Positions 46,890 to 59,708 of a DNA stretch of 64,000 nt are shown here, one piece after another; position 1 is the first letter of the stretch; each line of letters starts with the position of its first letter. The translations under genes were made by a program, and so were the position numbers. The notes beneath the pieces were generated by a model, which made no database searches, was not told the origin of the DNA, and saw only the letters and a list, made by a program, of their open reading frames with translations. Origin of the DNA: Maratus speciosus (lineage: Eukaryota; Arthropoda; Arachnida; Araneae; Salticidae); contig OZ010790.1 in the NCBI GenBank assembly GCA_963932465.1, positions 96,440,363 through 96,504,362 on the forward strand, read 5' to 3'.

Positions 46890-47840
46890 AAAATTAAAAA
46901 GTGTTTATGAGTTCGGTTTGTCTGTCTGTCCGTCCGTACTTTAACTCGCGTAAATATAGACCGATTGCCATGAAATTGATAGATATCATTAGGTATCACT
47001 TGGCACATTCGGTGTTGCAGATGAAGTGTATATCATTTACGGTTCATTTACAGAGGCATTCAAAAGAATTCCAGTACATTACGGCCTATGGAGGAAAATC
47101 GTTTGCAGTGTATTTTAATAATATTACAGTATTTTAAACATACTGAAATTTATATGTATCACTGAGGTGAACGACATGGCGCTTACAGTGGAATAGGGTG
47201 TGCATAGAATATATCATTTATTTACAGGGACACACAAAAGTATTTGGCTACAGAAGAAATTGAAATAAGCCGTGTGACAATAGCCGTGTGGCAATAATTG
47301 CCTGAAGCCAGTTCCAGTTGTGGTACGCGTTTTTAAAATGAACTATTTTTTACTTAAAATATTATTTAGTGTAGATAACTTCTATAGGACATATACAGGA
47401 CTGCACAAAATTTCTCCAGTACATTTCCGTTTATTCACGGAAATTGCTAAATGAAAATTTTCAACTGTGCTATTCGTTTCAATGAACTAACTTTTAGCAT
47501 ACTATGTAGTAGTTATAAAAATCCATAGAGCATATACAGGGCTGCACAAAAAAGTAATATTTTTCCGACTATTGATTGTAATAGCAGGAATTGGGTTTCA
47601 AATGCGTTATGAGTTTTTCAAATTGTTTATTTACACATCATATTTCACATTAATAAACTGTGAAATTTTGCTACTGTATTCTGAATGTGCTGGAAAGTGT
47701 TACATAATCTATGCTGGACGCATGAGTTTTCGTTCTTGTTTATTGATGCTTCAGGTATTTCTTTTGGTCGAACTCTTATTAGTTATATATAACTTTTGTA
47801 TACAGGGGAATTCCTTAATTTTATTTCGCCGCAAATAACT
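46890..47840 (+). repeat. Q-related tandem repeat region
   Basis: Starts with GTCTGTCTGTCCGTCCGTAC and then repeats a module of roughly 170-220 bp with 'tacaggg(a/c)(c/t)' and 'cacaaaa' followed by 'acattac/acatttc' words (near 47060, 47225, 47395, 47535, 47805). The layout resembles the 174 bp modules of repeat Q at 53671-54190, but with strong divergence. The open frame at 47572-47838 is hydrophobic, lies within it, and is probably fortuitous. Confidence 0.45.
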
Positions 47841-48650
47841 GGTGAAATGAATTAGCTACAATCATGACAGTTGTGTCAAATAGATATAGAAAAATAATAA
47901 TGTACTAAACAATGAGATACCTTGCAGCTCCCCCTGGAAGCAAACTGCTGAGTTAGTTATTTTATTTCGTGAATGGTACGAGATACGGGAAAACAGTCAA
48001 TTACAAAGTTGTAGAACGCCTTCGATTGAGTATTAAATTATGTTTTCCATCTGAAATTAATTTTTTCAGAAGCCCTGGAATGTAACTATTTTAAAACCTA
48101 TCACCAGATCAAATACGCTACTAATTGCATACAGAAGTGTGGGCTTATAAAGCAGATGCACATTTACAAGTAAAAATGAGACAAGTAAGCAAGGTGCAAC
48201 ATATTTTAATAATATGTCAAGTATCCTCGATATGTCCACCATGGGTAGCAATGCATTATGCCTTCTGCTTGTATCCGGATGTTGGCCACATTGAGCATAC
48301 TTAACTTTATTTGTTTATTAAAACAAACTGAACTCTACCTTGATTACTTCCGGAATTTGTTTTAAGTAAACATGCATCTGCCTTACAATGTTACACTCCT
48401 GCATGCAATTACATGCGTAATTAAGCTGGTAGTGAAAAAAAAAATAATTTTAATTCTGAGTTTTTAATAAAGTTATTTTTACACGGAAGACTTCATTTAA
48501 TAACTAAATCAAGAACAGTCTACAATATTGTTATTGACTTTTTTTCCGTATCTTTCTCCGTTTACGAAATACGAATGGTAACTCGATTCACCAGTTATCG
48601 GAGACGAAACTGAATTAAGGTAATATCCTGTATAATAAAAATATAATAAA
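47841..48650. other. Unassigned stretch, no gene
   Basis: No repeat copy or gene recognised before the Helitron 3' end at 48651. Confidence 0.4.
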
Positions 48651-51600
48651 CTAGCAAACCCCGCGGCATGGCTCGCGTAATAGTTGAAATATGCCAAGTG
48701 ATATTTGCATGACTATTTTTTATTAGAAGAACACTTTTTGGAATAATTCATAAATTAGAAATTAAGCCACAGTTTGACTAAATTTCATTATAAAAGTGCA
48801 ATAAACAGAAATAAGAATTTAATTAATAAGAAGAACTAAAACTAATTCCAAATAAATGATAATTTAGAAAGTATTTTGAACTTTTATGCTCATTTCAGTA
48901 CTCATTTGAAGTTTTAAATTTTTTAGAAACCATCTTAACACATTTACATCTTTAAATTAACCATCATGTCAAATTGCAAGCTTCTTGTCTAACAGTCTAC
49001 CACCTCTCTGGTGTTAGCGGCACCAACATAAAATGCCAAAATAGAGATGAAACAGAATGTCTCAAAAAACGTTGAAACAGAGACTGTCACCATTAATTTG
49101 CCAACATTAACCTTGAAATCGGTTGGTATTTCCTAATATTCTATAAGCTGGTAGACGGGATGTGCTGGGTTCGAATCCAATCGCGCCCGTTGGCCTAACC
49201 GTTTCGGAGTTTTCGTGGTTTTCTTCGAAGCCTTGGATTTTCCATGCGTAAATACGGGTTAGGTTCCTTTAGAAAGACCCCCACGAAGGGCACTCCCCCT
49301 AGGGCCTATATCCCTCGAGTAGATAATAGGCCGTCAAAAATCAACTCAACCCTAATATTCTATAGAAAACGGAATTTAGATGTTTTTAAAGGCTTTCTTG
49401 TTGTTCCTGCCAACCAGGTGGTAGTGACACCGGCATAAAATATAGTATCAGGGACTATCACTGTTGATTTGCAACCGCTAACTTGTGTAATCGGTATATT
49501 ATATTTCCTGAGATCCCAAAGAAATCGTAATTTAGGACTCTTTTAGAATGCTTTTCGCTCCTTCCCTTCACTTCACCCCTTTTTAATTTCGAATTTATTT
49601 TCGACTGTTCTGGGAGGACATTTATATTTCATAAATAACTACCGTGCTATATTTAAAGTTTCTAACCTCTTCAGTACCGCAGAAATCGCAATTTAGAAAG
49701 TTTTTTGCTCCTGAAACTCTCTAGGTGTTGTGGCACCGATATAAAATATAGCTTATGTTTGATCAGGTTTTATCACCATCAATTTGCAACCATTATCTTT
49801 GAAATCGGTTTCATATTTCATACGATTGTATAAAAATCGGAATTTAGACCGCTTATAGAACGCTTTTCGCTCATTTCATCCTTTTAAACTTTTAATTTTC
49901 TTTCGACAATTCTTAGAAAGCATTTACATCTTTGAAGTAATTACCATTCCAAATTTAAAATGTTAGACCTCCTCTTTAACACAAAAAACGCAATTTAGAA
50001 AATTTTTTGCTCCTGTAACCCTTAGGTGGTAGTGCCAACAACGTAAAATATAGGCTATGTTGGAGTGGGGACTGTTACTATCAACTTGAAATCATTACTT
50101 CCGAAATCGGTTTATATTTCCTGAGATTGCATAGAAATCGCTATTTAGAACGCTTTTAGAACGCTTTTCGTTTATTTTCACCCCATTTAAATTTCAAATT
50201 TTTAAGGAACTTTTCTCAGAGAGCATTTACATCGCATAAGTAATTACCGTGCCAAGTTTCAAGTTGCTAGCCTCTTCAGTATCACAAAAATCACAATTTA
50301 GGAATTTTTTTTTTAATGCAACCACAAGGTGGTAGTGACGCTGACATGAAGTAGATCCTATATTGGAGCAAGGGTTGTCATCATCATTTTCAAGCATTAC
50401 TTTTGAAATCGGTTGGGTGTATTCTGAGATTGCGTAGAAATCACCATTTAGAACGTTTTTTAGAACTCTTTTCGCGCACTTTCACCCCTTTGAAATTTTG
50501 AATTTTTTAAGAAATGTTCTTAGAGATCATTTATATTAATAAGTAACTACCGTGCCAAATTCCATGTATCTGGGCTTTTCAGTAACACAAAAAATCACAA
50601 TTTCGAACGTTTTTTTGCTCCTGCACCCTCTTTAGGGGTAGTGGCATCGACATAAAATGTAGCCTGTGTTGGAGCAAGGGTTGTCACCATTATTTTTTTA
50701 ATCAGTTTGGTACTTCCTAAAATTGCTTAAAAATCGCCATTTAGAACTGTTTTAGAACGCTTTTCGCGCATTTTTACCCCTTTTTAATTTCGATTTATAA
50801 AGAAATGTTTTTAGAGATCATTAGTATCTTATAAGTGACTACCATTCTAAATTTCATGTTTCTAGGCCCTTCAGTAACACAAAAATCGCATTTTTAGAAC
50901 GTTTTTTGCTCTTGCACCCACTTTTGGCCAGTGGCACTGACATAAAATGTAGCCTATGTTGAAGCAAGTGTTGTCGCCGTCATTGTGACACCATTATTTT
51001 TGAAATCGATTTGGTACTACTTGAGATTGCGTAGAAATCGCCATTTAAAACGTTTTTTAGAACTCTTTTCACGCATTTTCACACCTTTTAAATTTCGAAT
51101 TTTTTAAGAAATGTTCTTAGCGATCATTTGTATGTAATAAGTAACTATCATACCAAATTCCATGTATCTGGGCCCTTCAGAAACACCAAAAATCACAATT
51201 TCGAACCTTTTTTTTTTTACTCCTGCACCCCCTTTAGAGGTAGTGACACCGACATAAAATGTAGCCTATGTTGGAGCAAGGGTTGTCACCATTATTTTTT
51301 AATCAGTTTGGTACTTCCTGAAATAGCGTAAAAATCGTCATTTAGAACTTTTTTTAGAACGCTTTTCGCGCATTTTCACCCCTTTTTAATTTTGATTTTC
51401 TAAAGAAATGTCCTTAGAGAACATTAGTATCTTATAAGTAACTAACATTCCAAATTTCGTGTTTCTAGGCCCTTCAGTAACGCAAAAATCGCATTTTTAG
51501 AACGTTTTTTGCTCCTGCACCCCCTATTAGCCAGTGGCACGAACATAAGATATAGCCAATGTTCTAAGTTGGACTAACACCATCATTTTGATACCATTAC

Positions 51601-51679
51601 TTTTGGAATCGGTTCGGTAGTTCCAGAGCTTACCTCCTACAAATAAACAATTTTTACCTCTTTAGTATAGAAGTATAGA
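48651..51679 (-). mobile_element. Non-autonomous Helitron H1, copy 3 (with SINE insert)
   Basis: On the minus strand it starts A|TCTATACTTCTATAC at 51679 and ends GGTTTGCTAG|T at 48651, with the hairpin region slightly altered (CGCGAGCCATGCCGCG). The order of interior units matches the outer copy at 35360-41555 for most of its length. A 205 bp SINE at 49146-49350 interrupts it. No coding. Additional TATC units next to the 5' end make that boundary uncertain by about 10 bp. Confidence 0.8.
49146..49350 (+). mobile_element. tRNA-headed SINE, 205 bp, with 14 bp target duplication
   Basis: Flanked by CCTAATATTCTATA at 49132-49145 and 49351-49364; the empty site is at about 35855-35870. A box B, GGTTCGAATCC, lies near its start. 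The body includes 'cgtttcggagttttcgtgg', 'aaatacgggttaggttcc' and 'cccccacgaagggc', wording that resembles SINEs I associate with spiders and other arachnids. The tail ends 'caaaaatcaactcaa' without a long poly-A. It looks 5'-truncated within the tRNA head, since box A is not seen. Confidence 0.8.
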
Positions 51680-52085
51680 TATAGATAGATCGAAATAAAT
51701 TGCAAAAGAGAAGTATTTAAGAGAAAAACAATTAAATAAATTCAAAGTTATTATATTAATTAAATTTAGTGTCTTACATTGGAAAAAAAAACGGAACAGT
51801 GATGCACTAAAATGGGAAAATAGATTATTTCAAATAAGTTTTCTGTGACCTTTTTCTCGAAATTGACAATCCACGTCAGTTTATGATAACTCATAACTAT
51901 GGATTTATGCGACCATTAAAAGGTCAGAAACATCTTTACGACATGCAATTCAAATAATTTTACACTTTTCATTGAATAACTGCTGAAATAGAAATGTCCG
52001 TTATTTTCTGTTTTAGGCATCATTTCTTATTAATTCAGTTTGATTATATTTTTATTCAAATTCTATAAAAGTCAAAATAAAATCA
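51680..52085. other. AT-rich stretch, no gene
   Basis: Nothing recognised. Confidence 0.4.
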
Positions 52086-52267
52086 CACGGAAAAAAGGAT
52101 TTAGTTAATATAGCCCCAGCTAAAATGTTGGTTCGACTGATCAAATGATTTTGTTAGTTCAATAAAATTTTATTGAACTAACAAAAGGCTTTTGCCAGTC
52201 CAACAAAAAATATTTGGTTGGCACAACTATTTTTTTGTTGTTTTAACAAAATCGTTCTTTCTGTGCA
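52086..52267. mobile_element. Possible MITE with CACRGAAAraA ends
   Basis: Left CACACGGAAAAAAGGAT and right ATCGTTCTTTCTGTG are inverted relatives. The middle has an exact palindrome, TTAGTTCAATAAAATTT mirrored by AAATTTTATTGAACTAA (overlapping at its centre), flanked by GTTRGTTC/CCAACAAAA words. No clear target duplication. Confidence 0.5.
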
Positions 52268-53513
52268 CATTAGAATATTGTATGTCTGGTATATTTAATT
52301 ATTTAATATATTTAAAGATCATAAAACTTTACACTTTAAACATGATTTGAAAAGTTTATTGTTATTGTTATAGCTTTTAAATGTATCTACTTCTTTATTA
52401 TTAATACCAGAGGATCAACCCGAGTTTTCCGGGTTGCAGAACACATTGCGCAGTGTACAAAACGTAGGTGAAAGCTTTTTTTTTTTTTTTAGCCCCCGCT
52501 ATTTCTTTATCCCACCTATTAATGTGTCGTTTAAAAATATAATTTTCCTTGTATAATCCAACCGTAAAACAAAGAAGATGTATCATTGTACGGAATAATC
52601 TCTACTGCAATTTTGTAAACTTCTAAGCATTGCACATTTTCAATTTTTATACCGTCGTGTTGCGAAAAAAAAAAAGTACTTTTAAATGCAATTTGTTTGA
52701 AAACTGCATCTCCATTTATTTTTGAGATATTAATTTTTTAGTAGTTTTTAGCACCATTTGTTTAATTTTGGCAACTCAAATACTCCATTTCTGTAGAAAG
52801 TAAAGGGAAAATAATTGAAAAATAGCAATTATATCTTTTTGTTGCCATTTTCTTATAAAAACTGAAAAAAAAAATGTAATTAAAATACGTGCTATTTTGA
52901 AAAAAATATAAATGAATGTTTCTGATAAAATTATAGCTATTATAAACTAAATTTAATTTAAAGTATCTATATTAATATTACAAACAAATGAAGGCATATG
53001 AATCATAAGGTAACCGATTTTTTTGTCCAGTTTCTTGAATGACGAAATCTCTTTTTTTTTTTTTTGGATTTGTGTATTATTCAACGATAGTCCCGTTCTA
53101 TGCATATTTTACGGCAGTTGTTGTTTAAGACTGGATAGTAAATGAGGATTTCTTTAGCGATGCAGATGAGATCATTTTATATAAAATAAAAGCGCTTATT
53201 TGGAGTCTTAAAACTGAACTATCTATGTTTACATACATATAAATTTTTATTTCATCGGGGACGACACTAAATTCTGAATAAGCAGAATTTCTGTTTGGTC
53301 TTTTTTTTTACCGTAACAGATTTGTTACATGCAATTTATATTTTTTAGATTGCCCCCTTAACACAGAATAGTATTTTTATAAAAAATATATAAATTATGT
53401 ATTCAAATAAATTTTAAAAATTTATTAAAAGTGGTATATTTGAATTAGCAGCAATCCACGGGCTAGTATTAGACGAAATCGCAATAATTTTCTCTTCTTA
53501 CAGCAGCTTTTTT
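52268..53513. other. AT-rich stretch, no gene supported
   Basis: The segment at 52400-52640 is less AT-rich and open on the minus strand (52401-52586) across a lysine run from a T-tract, with no family recognised. T- and A-runs at 52478-52491 and 53051-53065. Confidence 0.4.
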
Positions 53514-54281
53514 AGGTGCGTTCGTAATTATATAAATACGTAGCACCTATAGTCGTCGTTCAGTCCGTCTGTCTGTCCGTCTGTCCGTCCGTCTGTCCGT
53601 CCGTCTGTCCGTCCGTCTGTCCGTCCGTCTGTCTGTCCGTCCGCATATAACAGAGCAAAAACTACCCGACCGAATGATCTGAAATTTTTAATATATAATT
53701 GCTGCAAAATTTTGTCGAGCCATTTCCAATTTTATGAAAATCGGATGTATAGTTTAATTACAGGGACACCCAAAAGCTTTCCGTTACATTACGGCCAATG
53801 GGAAAAAATTATAGCAAATGCATTTTAATGATTTTACAGCCTTCCGAATGGTCTGAAATTTTTAATATATAATTGCTGCAAAATTTTGTTGAGCCATTTC
53901 CAATTTTATGAAAATCGGATGTATAGTTTAATTACAGGGACACCCAAAAGTTTTCCGTTACATTATGGCCAATGGGAAAAAATTATTGCAAATGCATTTT
54001 AATGATTTTACAGCCTTCCGAATGGTCTGAAATTTTAAATATATAATTGCTGCAAAATTTTGTCGAGCCATTTCAAATTTTATGAAAATCGAATGTATAG
54101 TTCAATTACAGGGACAGTCAAAAGTTTTCCGTTACATTACGGGGAATGGGGAAAAAATTATTGTAAGTGCATTTTAATGATGTTACAGACTATGCACTTA
54201 TGAAGCGCAAAAAAATATACATTCAGTACAATATGGGGTGCAAAAAATAATTATAAAACTAGTTATAGTACGAACGCACCT
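53514..54281 (+). mobile_element. Repeat Q copy 3, 768 bp, with 174 bp tandem modules
   Basis: The ends AGGTGCGTTCGTA and TACGAACGCACCT are exact inverted repeats. A CCGTCTGT-type microsatellite fills 53564-53642. Three modules of 174 bp follow (53671, 53845, 54019), each with 'gaatgRtctgaaatttt', 'attgctgcaaaattttgt' and 'ttacagggacacccaaaag' words. Copy 1 has only one module, so the modules expanded here. Non-coding. The element type is uncertain; the 13 bp TIR suggests a DNA element. Confidence 0.7.
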
Positions 54282-55675
54282 CATTTGCCACGTTTGACGA
54301 GCAATTTCCAACTTGTTTATTCTGATAGTTATAGTGTTTAAGTGAGTAGTTCGATTACATATTTATCCATTTTGTGCTTTCTTTATATTATTTATTTATG
54401 AATTTTTTATTTCTTTATGGAACATTAGACAGAGACAATTACTGAGTTATTTATGTTGTTTTAAGTTTAAATGCGTTAGCCTTTTGTAATCGAGCTGCAC
54501 GTGATAGTGATGAATTTTTAAAAAATTGATGCTTGAAAGTTATTTTTAAAAACCATAGAAAACCAGTAAATTAATACTGAGTTTTCAAACAAATTGCATT
54601 TAAAAATACGTTTTGTTTCCTATTATACGGTGTGAAAAAAAACTGTTTAGAAATGAATCAGTTTTCGATAAAACGTGATCGCTTGCTGAAATCGTTGCCA
54701 TCGGTGATATGACGTTAGCGTTACTCACACACATATTTTTGCTTCATAATATAGATAATCCCCTGATAATTTAGATTGTAATGATTTTGTATTTATACTT
54801 TTTTGATAGACATGTTAGTTGGCATATGTACTACTTACTATCAATGGTGTTAGTATTTTTTTAATATATTAACAAACTCAAATTCCTTTTATTTTTAATA
54901 CACTACGTGTGCCAAATCCTAAATGCTTTGAACGCAGCTTATAGATTGAATTGGTTTATTTGAATGCTGTTTGAGGAAAATACATTCTCATGAAGAAATA
55001 TTTTTTCTGCGGGAAAACAAATAACTAAAACTTTGTCAATAGTTATTTATCCCATTATGCCTTACAGTATGAAATTTTAAAAAATCTCTTTTTTTTTTAT
55101 CCTACAATATAAATGCAGATTAGAAAATTTATGTAATTATTATAAAAAATTAAAAAATAATTTGTTAATTAGAGTAAATAATCGGTACCTTTAAATACCG
55201 TCGGTCAATATTGTTAAAAATGTTTCACAACGTTGAAAATAAGGAAATTGTATAACATTTCATTGCGCTTTCCAGTAATATTTTTAAGAAGAAACGTTTA
55301 TCCATCCTTGATGAAAGTTTAGAAAATATTTTTTATTCTCATTCATACATAAATACACAGTGCCTACCAATTAAATTTTGACAAGCAGCCATGAATTACA
55401 TTGGCCAGAAGAATAGTACTTTTTAATATTTTTCTGTCAAATTTTGTGTTCCTGAAATTTTTAGATGAGCTGAGATTAAAAAAAAAAAAAAAAAATGACA
55501 AGCTTTTTCTTCTATCATTTAACTTTTTTTTTTTGGGGGGGGGGGGACAAAATGAGGTTTTTTTTGGCAGTTACCATAGCAACTGTATATTATAGCCATT
55601 AACAAAAATCAATTAAATAACCCCAAATAAGCAGAAAGTCTGGCTGAGAAAAATAAATAGTTAGAATAAAGAAGT
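54282..55675. other. AT-rich stretch, no gene
   Basis: A16 at about 55479-55494 and a G14 tract at about 55535-55548 are the only marked features. No repeat ends are recognised. Confidence 0.4.
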
Positions 55676-57362
55676 AAAATTTGTTTGTTTGTTTGTTTGT
55701 AGGAGGTAATCTCTGGAACCGATTTCAAAAGTAATGGTATCAAAATGATGATGGTGTTAGTCCCTGTTCGAACATAAGCTATATCTTATACTACCCAAAG
55801 GGGGTGCAGGAGCAAAAAAAAGTGATGCGATTTTTGTGTTAGTACTGAAGGGCCTAGAAACATAAAATTTAGAATGGTAGTTACTTATAAGATATACATT
55901 ATTTCTAAGAACAGTTCTTAAAAAATTCGAAATTTAAAAGGGGTGAAAATACGCAAAGAGTGTTCTAAAATACGTTCTAATTGGCGATTTCTACGAAATC
56001 TCAGGAAGTACCGATCCGAATTAAAAAAAATAATGGTGTCAAAAGGATGGTGACAGCTCTTGCTCCAACACAGGCTATATTTTATGTCGGTGCACCTACT
56101 CCAAAGGGAGTGCAGGAGCACAAAAAACGTTCTACATAACGATTTTTGTATTACTGAAGGTCCTAGATACATGAAATTCGGCATGGCAGTTACGTATTAG
56201 CTATAAATGATCTCTAAGAACATTTCCTAAAAAATCAAAATTTAAAAAGGTGTGAAAATTCGCGAAAAGCGTTCTAAATATCATGAAGTACCAAACGAAT
56301 TTCAAAAATAACGGTTGGAAATTGGTGGTGACAGGCCTTACACCAACATAGGCTCTATTTTAGGTGTCACTACCACCTGGGTGTTGCAGGATCATAAGAC
56401 GTACTAAATTGTGATTGCTTTGATACTGCAGGGGCTAGAAACTTGAAATTTGGCATGGTGATTACTTATAAAATGTAAATGCTGTCTAAGAAAGCTTTTA
56501 AAACATGCGAATATTAAAACGGGTGAAAATGAGCGAAAAGCATTCTAAAAACATTCTAAGTTGGGATTTCTATGCAATCTCAGGAAATATCAAACTGATT
56601 TCAAAAGTAATGTCTGCAAATTGATAGTAACAGTGCCTGCTCCAACTTAGGTTATATTGTATGTTATTGTCACTAACACTTGGGTGCTGCAGGAACAAAA
56701 AATATTCTAAATTGCGTTTTTTGTGATACTAAGGGGTCTAACATTTTTAAATTTGGCAAGACAATTACTTAAATGATGCAAATGTTTTCTAAGAACCGTC
56801 GAAAGAAAATTCCAAATTTAAAAGTGTGAAGTGAGCGGAAAGCGTTCTGAAACGTTCTAAATTACGATTTTTATGCTATTTTATGAAATAGCAATCCGAT
56901 TTAAAAAATAATGGTTGCAAATTGGTAGTGATAGAACATCCACAAACATAAAATATATTTTATTTGTGTTCCACTATTACCAGAGAAGTGGTAGGCCGTT
57001 AGACAAGATGCTTGGAATTTGACATGATGGGTAATTTTAAGATATAAATGCATACTGAGAACGTTTTCTAAAAAAATTCAAAACTTCAAATGAATGCTGA
57101 AATGAAAATATGAAATGAGCATAAATGATTCAAAATTCTTTCCAAGTTATCTTTTATTTAGAATTAGTTTTATTTCTTCTCATTAATTTAATTCTTATTT
57201 CTGCAAAATGCAGTGTAATAATGATGTTTAGTCAAACTGTGGCTTAATTAGTAATTTTTGAATTATTCCTAAAATTATAATTTCTTCCAATAAAAACTAG
57301 ACATACAAATATCTCTTGGCATATTTCAACTATTACGCGAGCAAAGCCGCGGGTTTTGCTAG
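55676..57362 (+). mobile_element. Non-autonomous Helitron H1, copy 4
   Basis: Ends CGCGAGCAAAGCCGCGGG then TTTTGCTAG|T at 57362, the best-preserved 3' hairpin and CTAG end in the window. At the left it starts with (TTTG)5 followed by 'taggaggtaatctctgg', the conserved post-5' block, but the expected TCTATACT start is missing, so it is 5'-eroded. It has about five of the roughly 300 bp units, fewer than the inner copy at 37933-41285. Non-coding. Confidence 0.75.
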
Positions 57363-57413
57363 TCTTTAATAATTTGGTATGCAATAGCTTTGTGTCAAAT
57401 ATTAACAATGTTA

Positions 57414-57796
57414 CACTGTAAAAAAAAATCTGTAGTTCTACAGATGTAAAGTTACATGCTTACTAAACTTTCGCCTGTAACTGTACGAAAAAAGCTGCAA
57501 ATCTACAAAACTAGTTTTTGTAAAGCTACAAACAATCTGTAACTTTACAAACGAATCTGCTAAAATTTCAGTAATGTTACTAAACTTTTATTTGTAACCC
57601 TGGCTGCAGTTACATGAAAAGTTCTGGGAATCCCAGTTTCCAAAAAAATTCTTAGTAACCTTACAGATTTTTTGATTTTCGGCGCAAAAGTGTGTCTGTT
57701 ACATGAAATTTTGTTGTTGCCGTTACATGAAAAGTTCTAGGAATCCCAGTTTCCTAGAAAAACTTTAGTAACTTCACAGATTTTTTTTTTACAGTG
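57414..57796. mobile_element. CACTGTAAA MITE, copy 1, 383 bp
   Basis: Begins CACTGTAAAAAAAAATCTG and ends with the mirror (CAGATTTTTTTTTTACAGTG), with TA on each side (57412-57413, 57797-57798). The interior repeats 'gttacatgaaaagttct' and 'ggaatcccagtttcc' twice. Tc1/mariner-type target. Non-coding. Confidence 0.8.
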
Positions 57797-57798
57797 TA

Positions 57799-58223
57799 GT
57801 AACGTTACATTTTTTAATTTAATGTAGCTGCTATTAAAAGGCTGTCAAAAAGAATTTTTTTATAGCGACAAAGCGATGCAATTTAGGCAATTAGCAGTGG
57901 ACACGATGCTGAATGATTATCCATTAGATTTATAAGTCTCCAAATATGCATATTTTTGGCGATTTTTGTATGTTACTTGCTATCGAGTAGAAATAACATA
58001 CAAATGTATGTATGTGGATGTATTTAAACTAAACGTTTAACGTGCTAAAAGTGAAAAGAAGTACATTTAAAGGCATAAAAAGAAAAAAATAATACCTTGG
58101 TAAATATCACAACACGCAGTTTTTTTTGGTTTTTTGTCTTTTCAAAAATAAAAATAACACGGTAATAATAATACAGTATAAAATTTATCGTTTCTTTCAT
58201 ATATTATTCGTTTTAGAAATCCA
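57799..58223. other. Repeat copy between two MITEs
   Basis: The segment 58080-58220 ('aatatcacaacacgcag', 'aacacggtaataataatac') recurs at 58640-58760 and 60645-60770, so it is a small interspersed repeat with three copies in this part of the window. No gene. Confidence 0.5.
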
Positions 58224-58604
58224 CACTGTAAAAAAAATCTGTAGTTCTACAGATGTAAAGTTACATGCTTACTAACCTTTCATCTGTAACTCTACAAAAA
58301 AAGGTGCAAATCTACAAAACTAGTTTTTGTAAAGCTACAGAAAGCTGTAACTTTACAAATGAATCTGCTAAAATTACAGTAATCTCACAAAAATTTTATC
58401 TGTAACCCTGGTTGCATTTACATGAAAAGTTCTAGGCATCCCAGTTTCCTAAAATATTCTTAGTAACCTTACAGATTTCTTGATTTTCGGCGCAAAAGTG
58501 TGTCTGTTACATGAATTTTTGTTGTTGCCGTTACATAAAAAGTTCTCGGAATCCCAGTTTCCTAGAAAAACTTTAGTAACTTTACAGATTTTTTTTTTAC
58601 AGTG
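58224..58604. mobile_element. CACTGTAAA MITE, copy 2, 381 bp
   Basis: Nearly collinear with copy 1 at 57414-57796, including both internal repeats. The flanks are CA on both sides where copy 1 has TA, which is either a changed target or a longer duplication. Confidence 0.8.
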
Positions 58605-59159
58605 CAGTGTTATTTGAAGTTATAATTATATCTTTATATAATAAAAAAGTGTACTTCATTATATCGCAATACGCAGTTTTTTAGTCTTAAAAAATAGAAA
58701 TAATACGATAATAATAATACAGTATGCAGATATGTCGTTTATTTTACACTAGCGGAGAAGACCGAACTAAGCTCCGTTAGAAATTGCTTTGTATTCAACT
58801 CAATAAAAAAAATCGACTTTGATGTGACAGTTGTATTTCTTCAGCAGATATACGTTGTACGGAACAACCTCATCTTTTTAAAGAACGTTCTGTGATCTCT
58901 GATTGGTTGTATCATATATATCGGCTCCTATTGAGAAATTCTGGAAAATTCCTTTATATTCTGAAAGTCAACTTTTTCGCCAAATGTCGTCATAATTTGG
59001 CGAAACTTGCAAACTTGGAGGCTTACTTTTATTTGGCACCAAGCGTGTATTTTGCGTTGATATAAAGTCGATTTTGACGACCAATCTCACCAATTTCGCC
59101 AACATTTTGTCAAATATCACCAAATTTGGCGAAATGTTGCAACCTTTTTAATTAAAATT
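58605..59159. other. Repeat remnant and TTTGGCG-rich text
   Basis: 58640-58760 is the second copy of the 58080 repeat. Around 58975-59130 several TCGCCAAAT/ATTTGGCGA motifs occur, as in the GTACTACT family, but no terminus is visible. Confidence 0.45.
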
Positions 59160-59600
59160 AGCTTGATCCTGACCTGTAGTGACCCAAAATAATCCACTAT
59201 TCCAGTTTTTTTCGAATGTGTGACCTAGTTCAATGGTCTCCTAATAATCCAAATCGTTAGGATACAGAATTTAGTCAAAATCGTTAGAGCCTGTTTTTAG
59301 ATAAAATATTAGCTTAACCCGTAGTCTCCCCAAAATGACTACTAATCGAATTTTCTAGATCATGTGACCTATCCCAGTGGTCTTGGCATAATCCGAAACG
59401 ATAGGATACAAAATTTAGACAAAATCGTTAGAGCCCCACTTTTTAGATGAAATTCGCTTGACCTGTAGTGACCCAAAAATGACCCACTAATCGAAATTTC
59501 TCAAACATGTGACCTAGAAGATTGGTCTTCTTGTAACCCAAAATGGTAGGGTACAAAATTTAGTCAAAATCAGCAGAGCTGTTTTTAAGATAAAATTTAT
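59160..59600 (+). repeat. Three-unit tandem repeat, 145 bp period
   Basis: Units begin at about 59171, 59316 and 59460 with 'gacctgtagtgacccaaaa'-type text and share 'catgtgacctag', 'ggtcttc' and 'tacaaaatttagtcaaaatc'. It ends in 'acactgacacacacacaag' and 'atttgctcgtattataata', a tail seen at the 3' end of some arthropod non-LTR elements, so this may be a retroelement 3' region. Confidence 0.65.
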
Positions 59601-59708
59601 ATACACTGACACACACACAAGATTTGCTCGTATTATAATATATATGATACTGTTCCGTTTTAGAACCTTATGGAAAATCTTATGTCATTCGAAATTGTAA
59701 TTATATCT

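Noticed and set aside
47572..47838. 88-residue hydrophobic frame resembling a membrane protein
   Set aside because: It is inside a Q-related tandem region, is very T-rich, and no splice or promoter context supports it.
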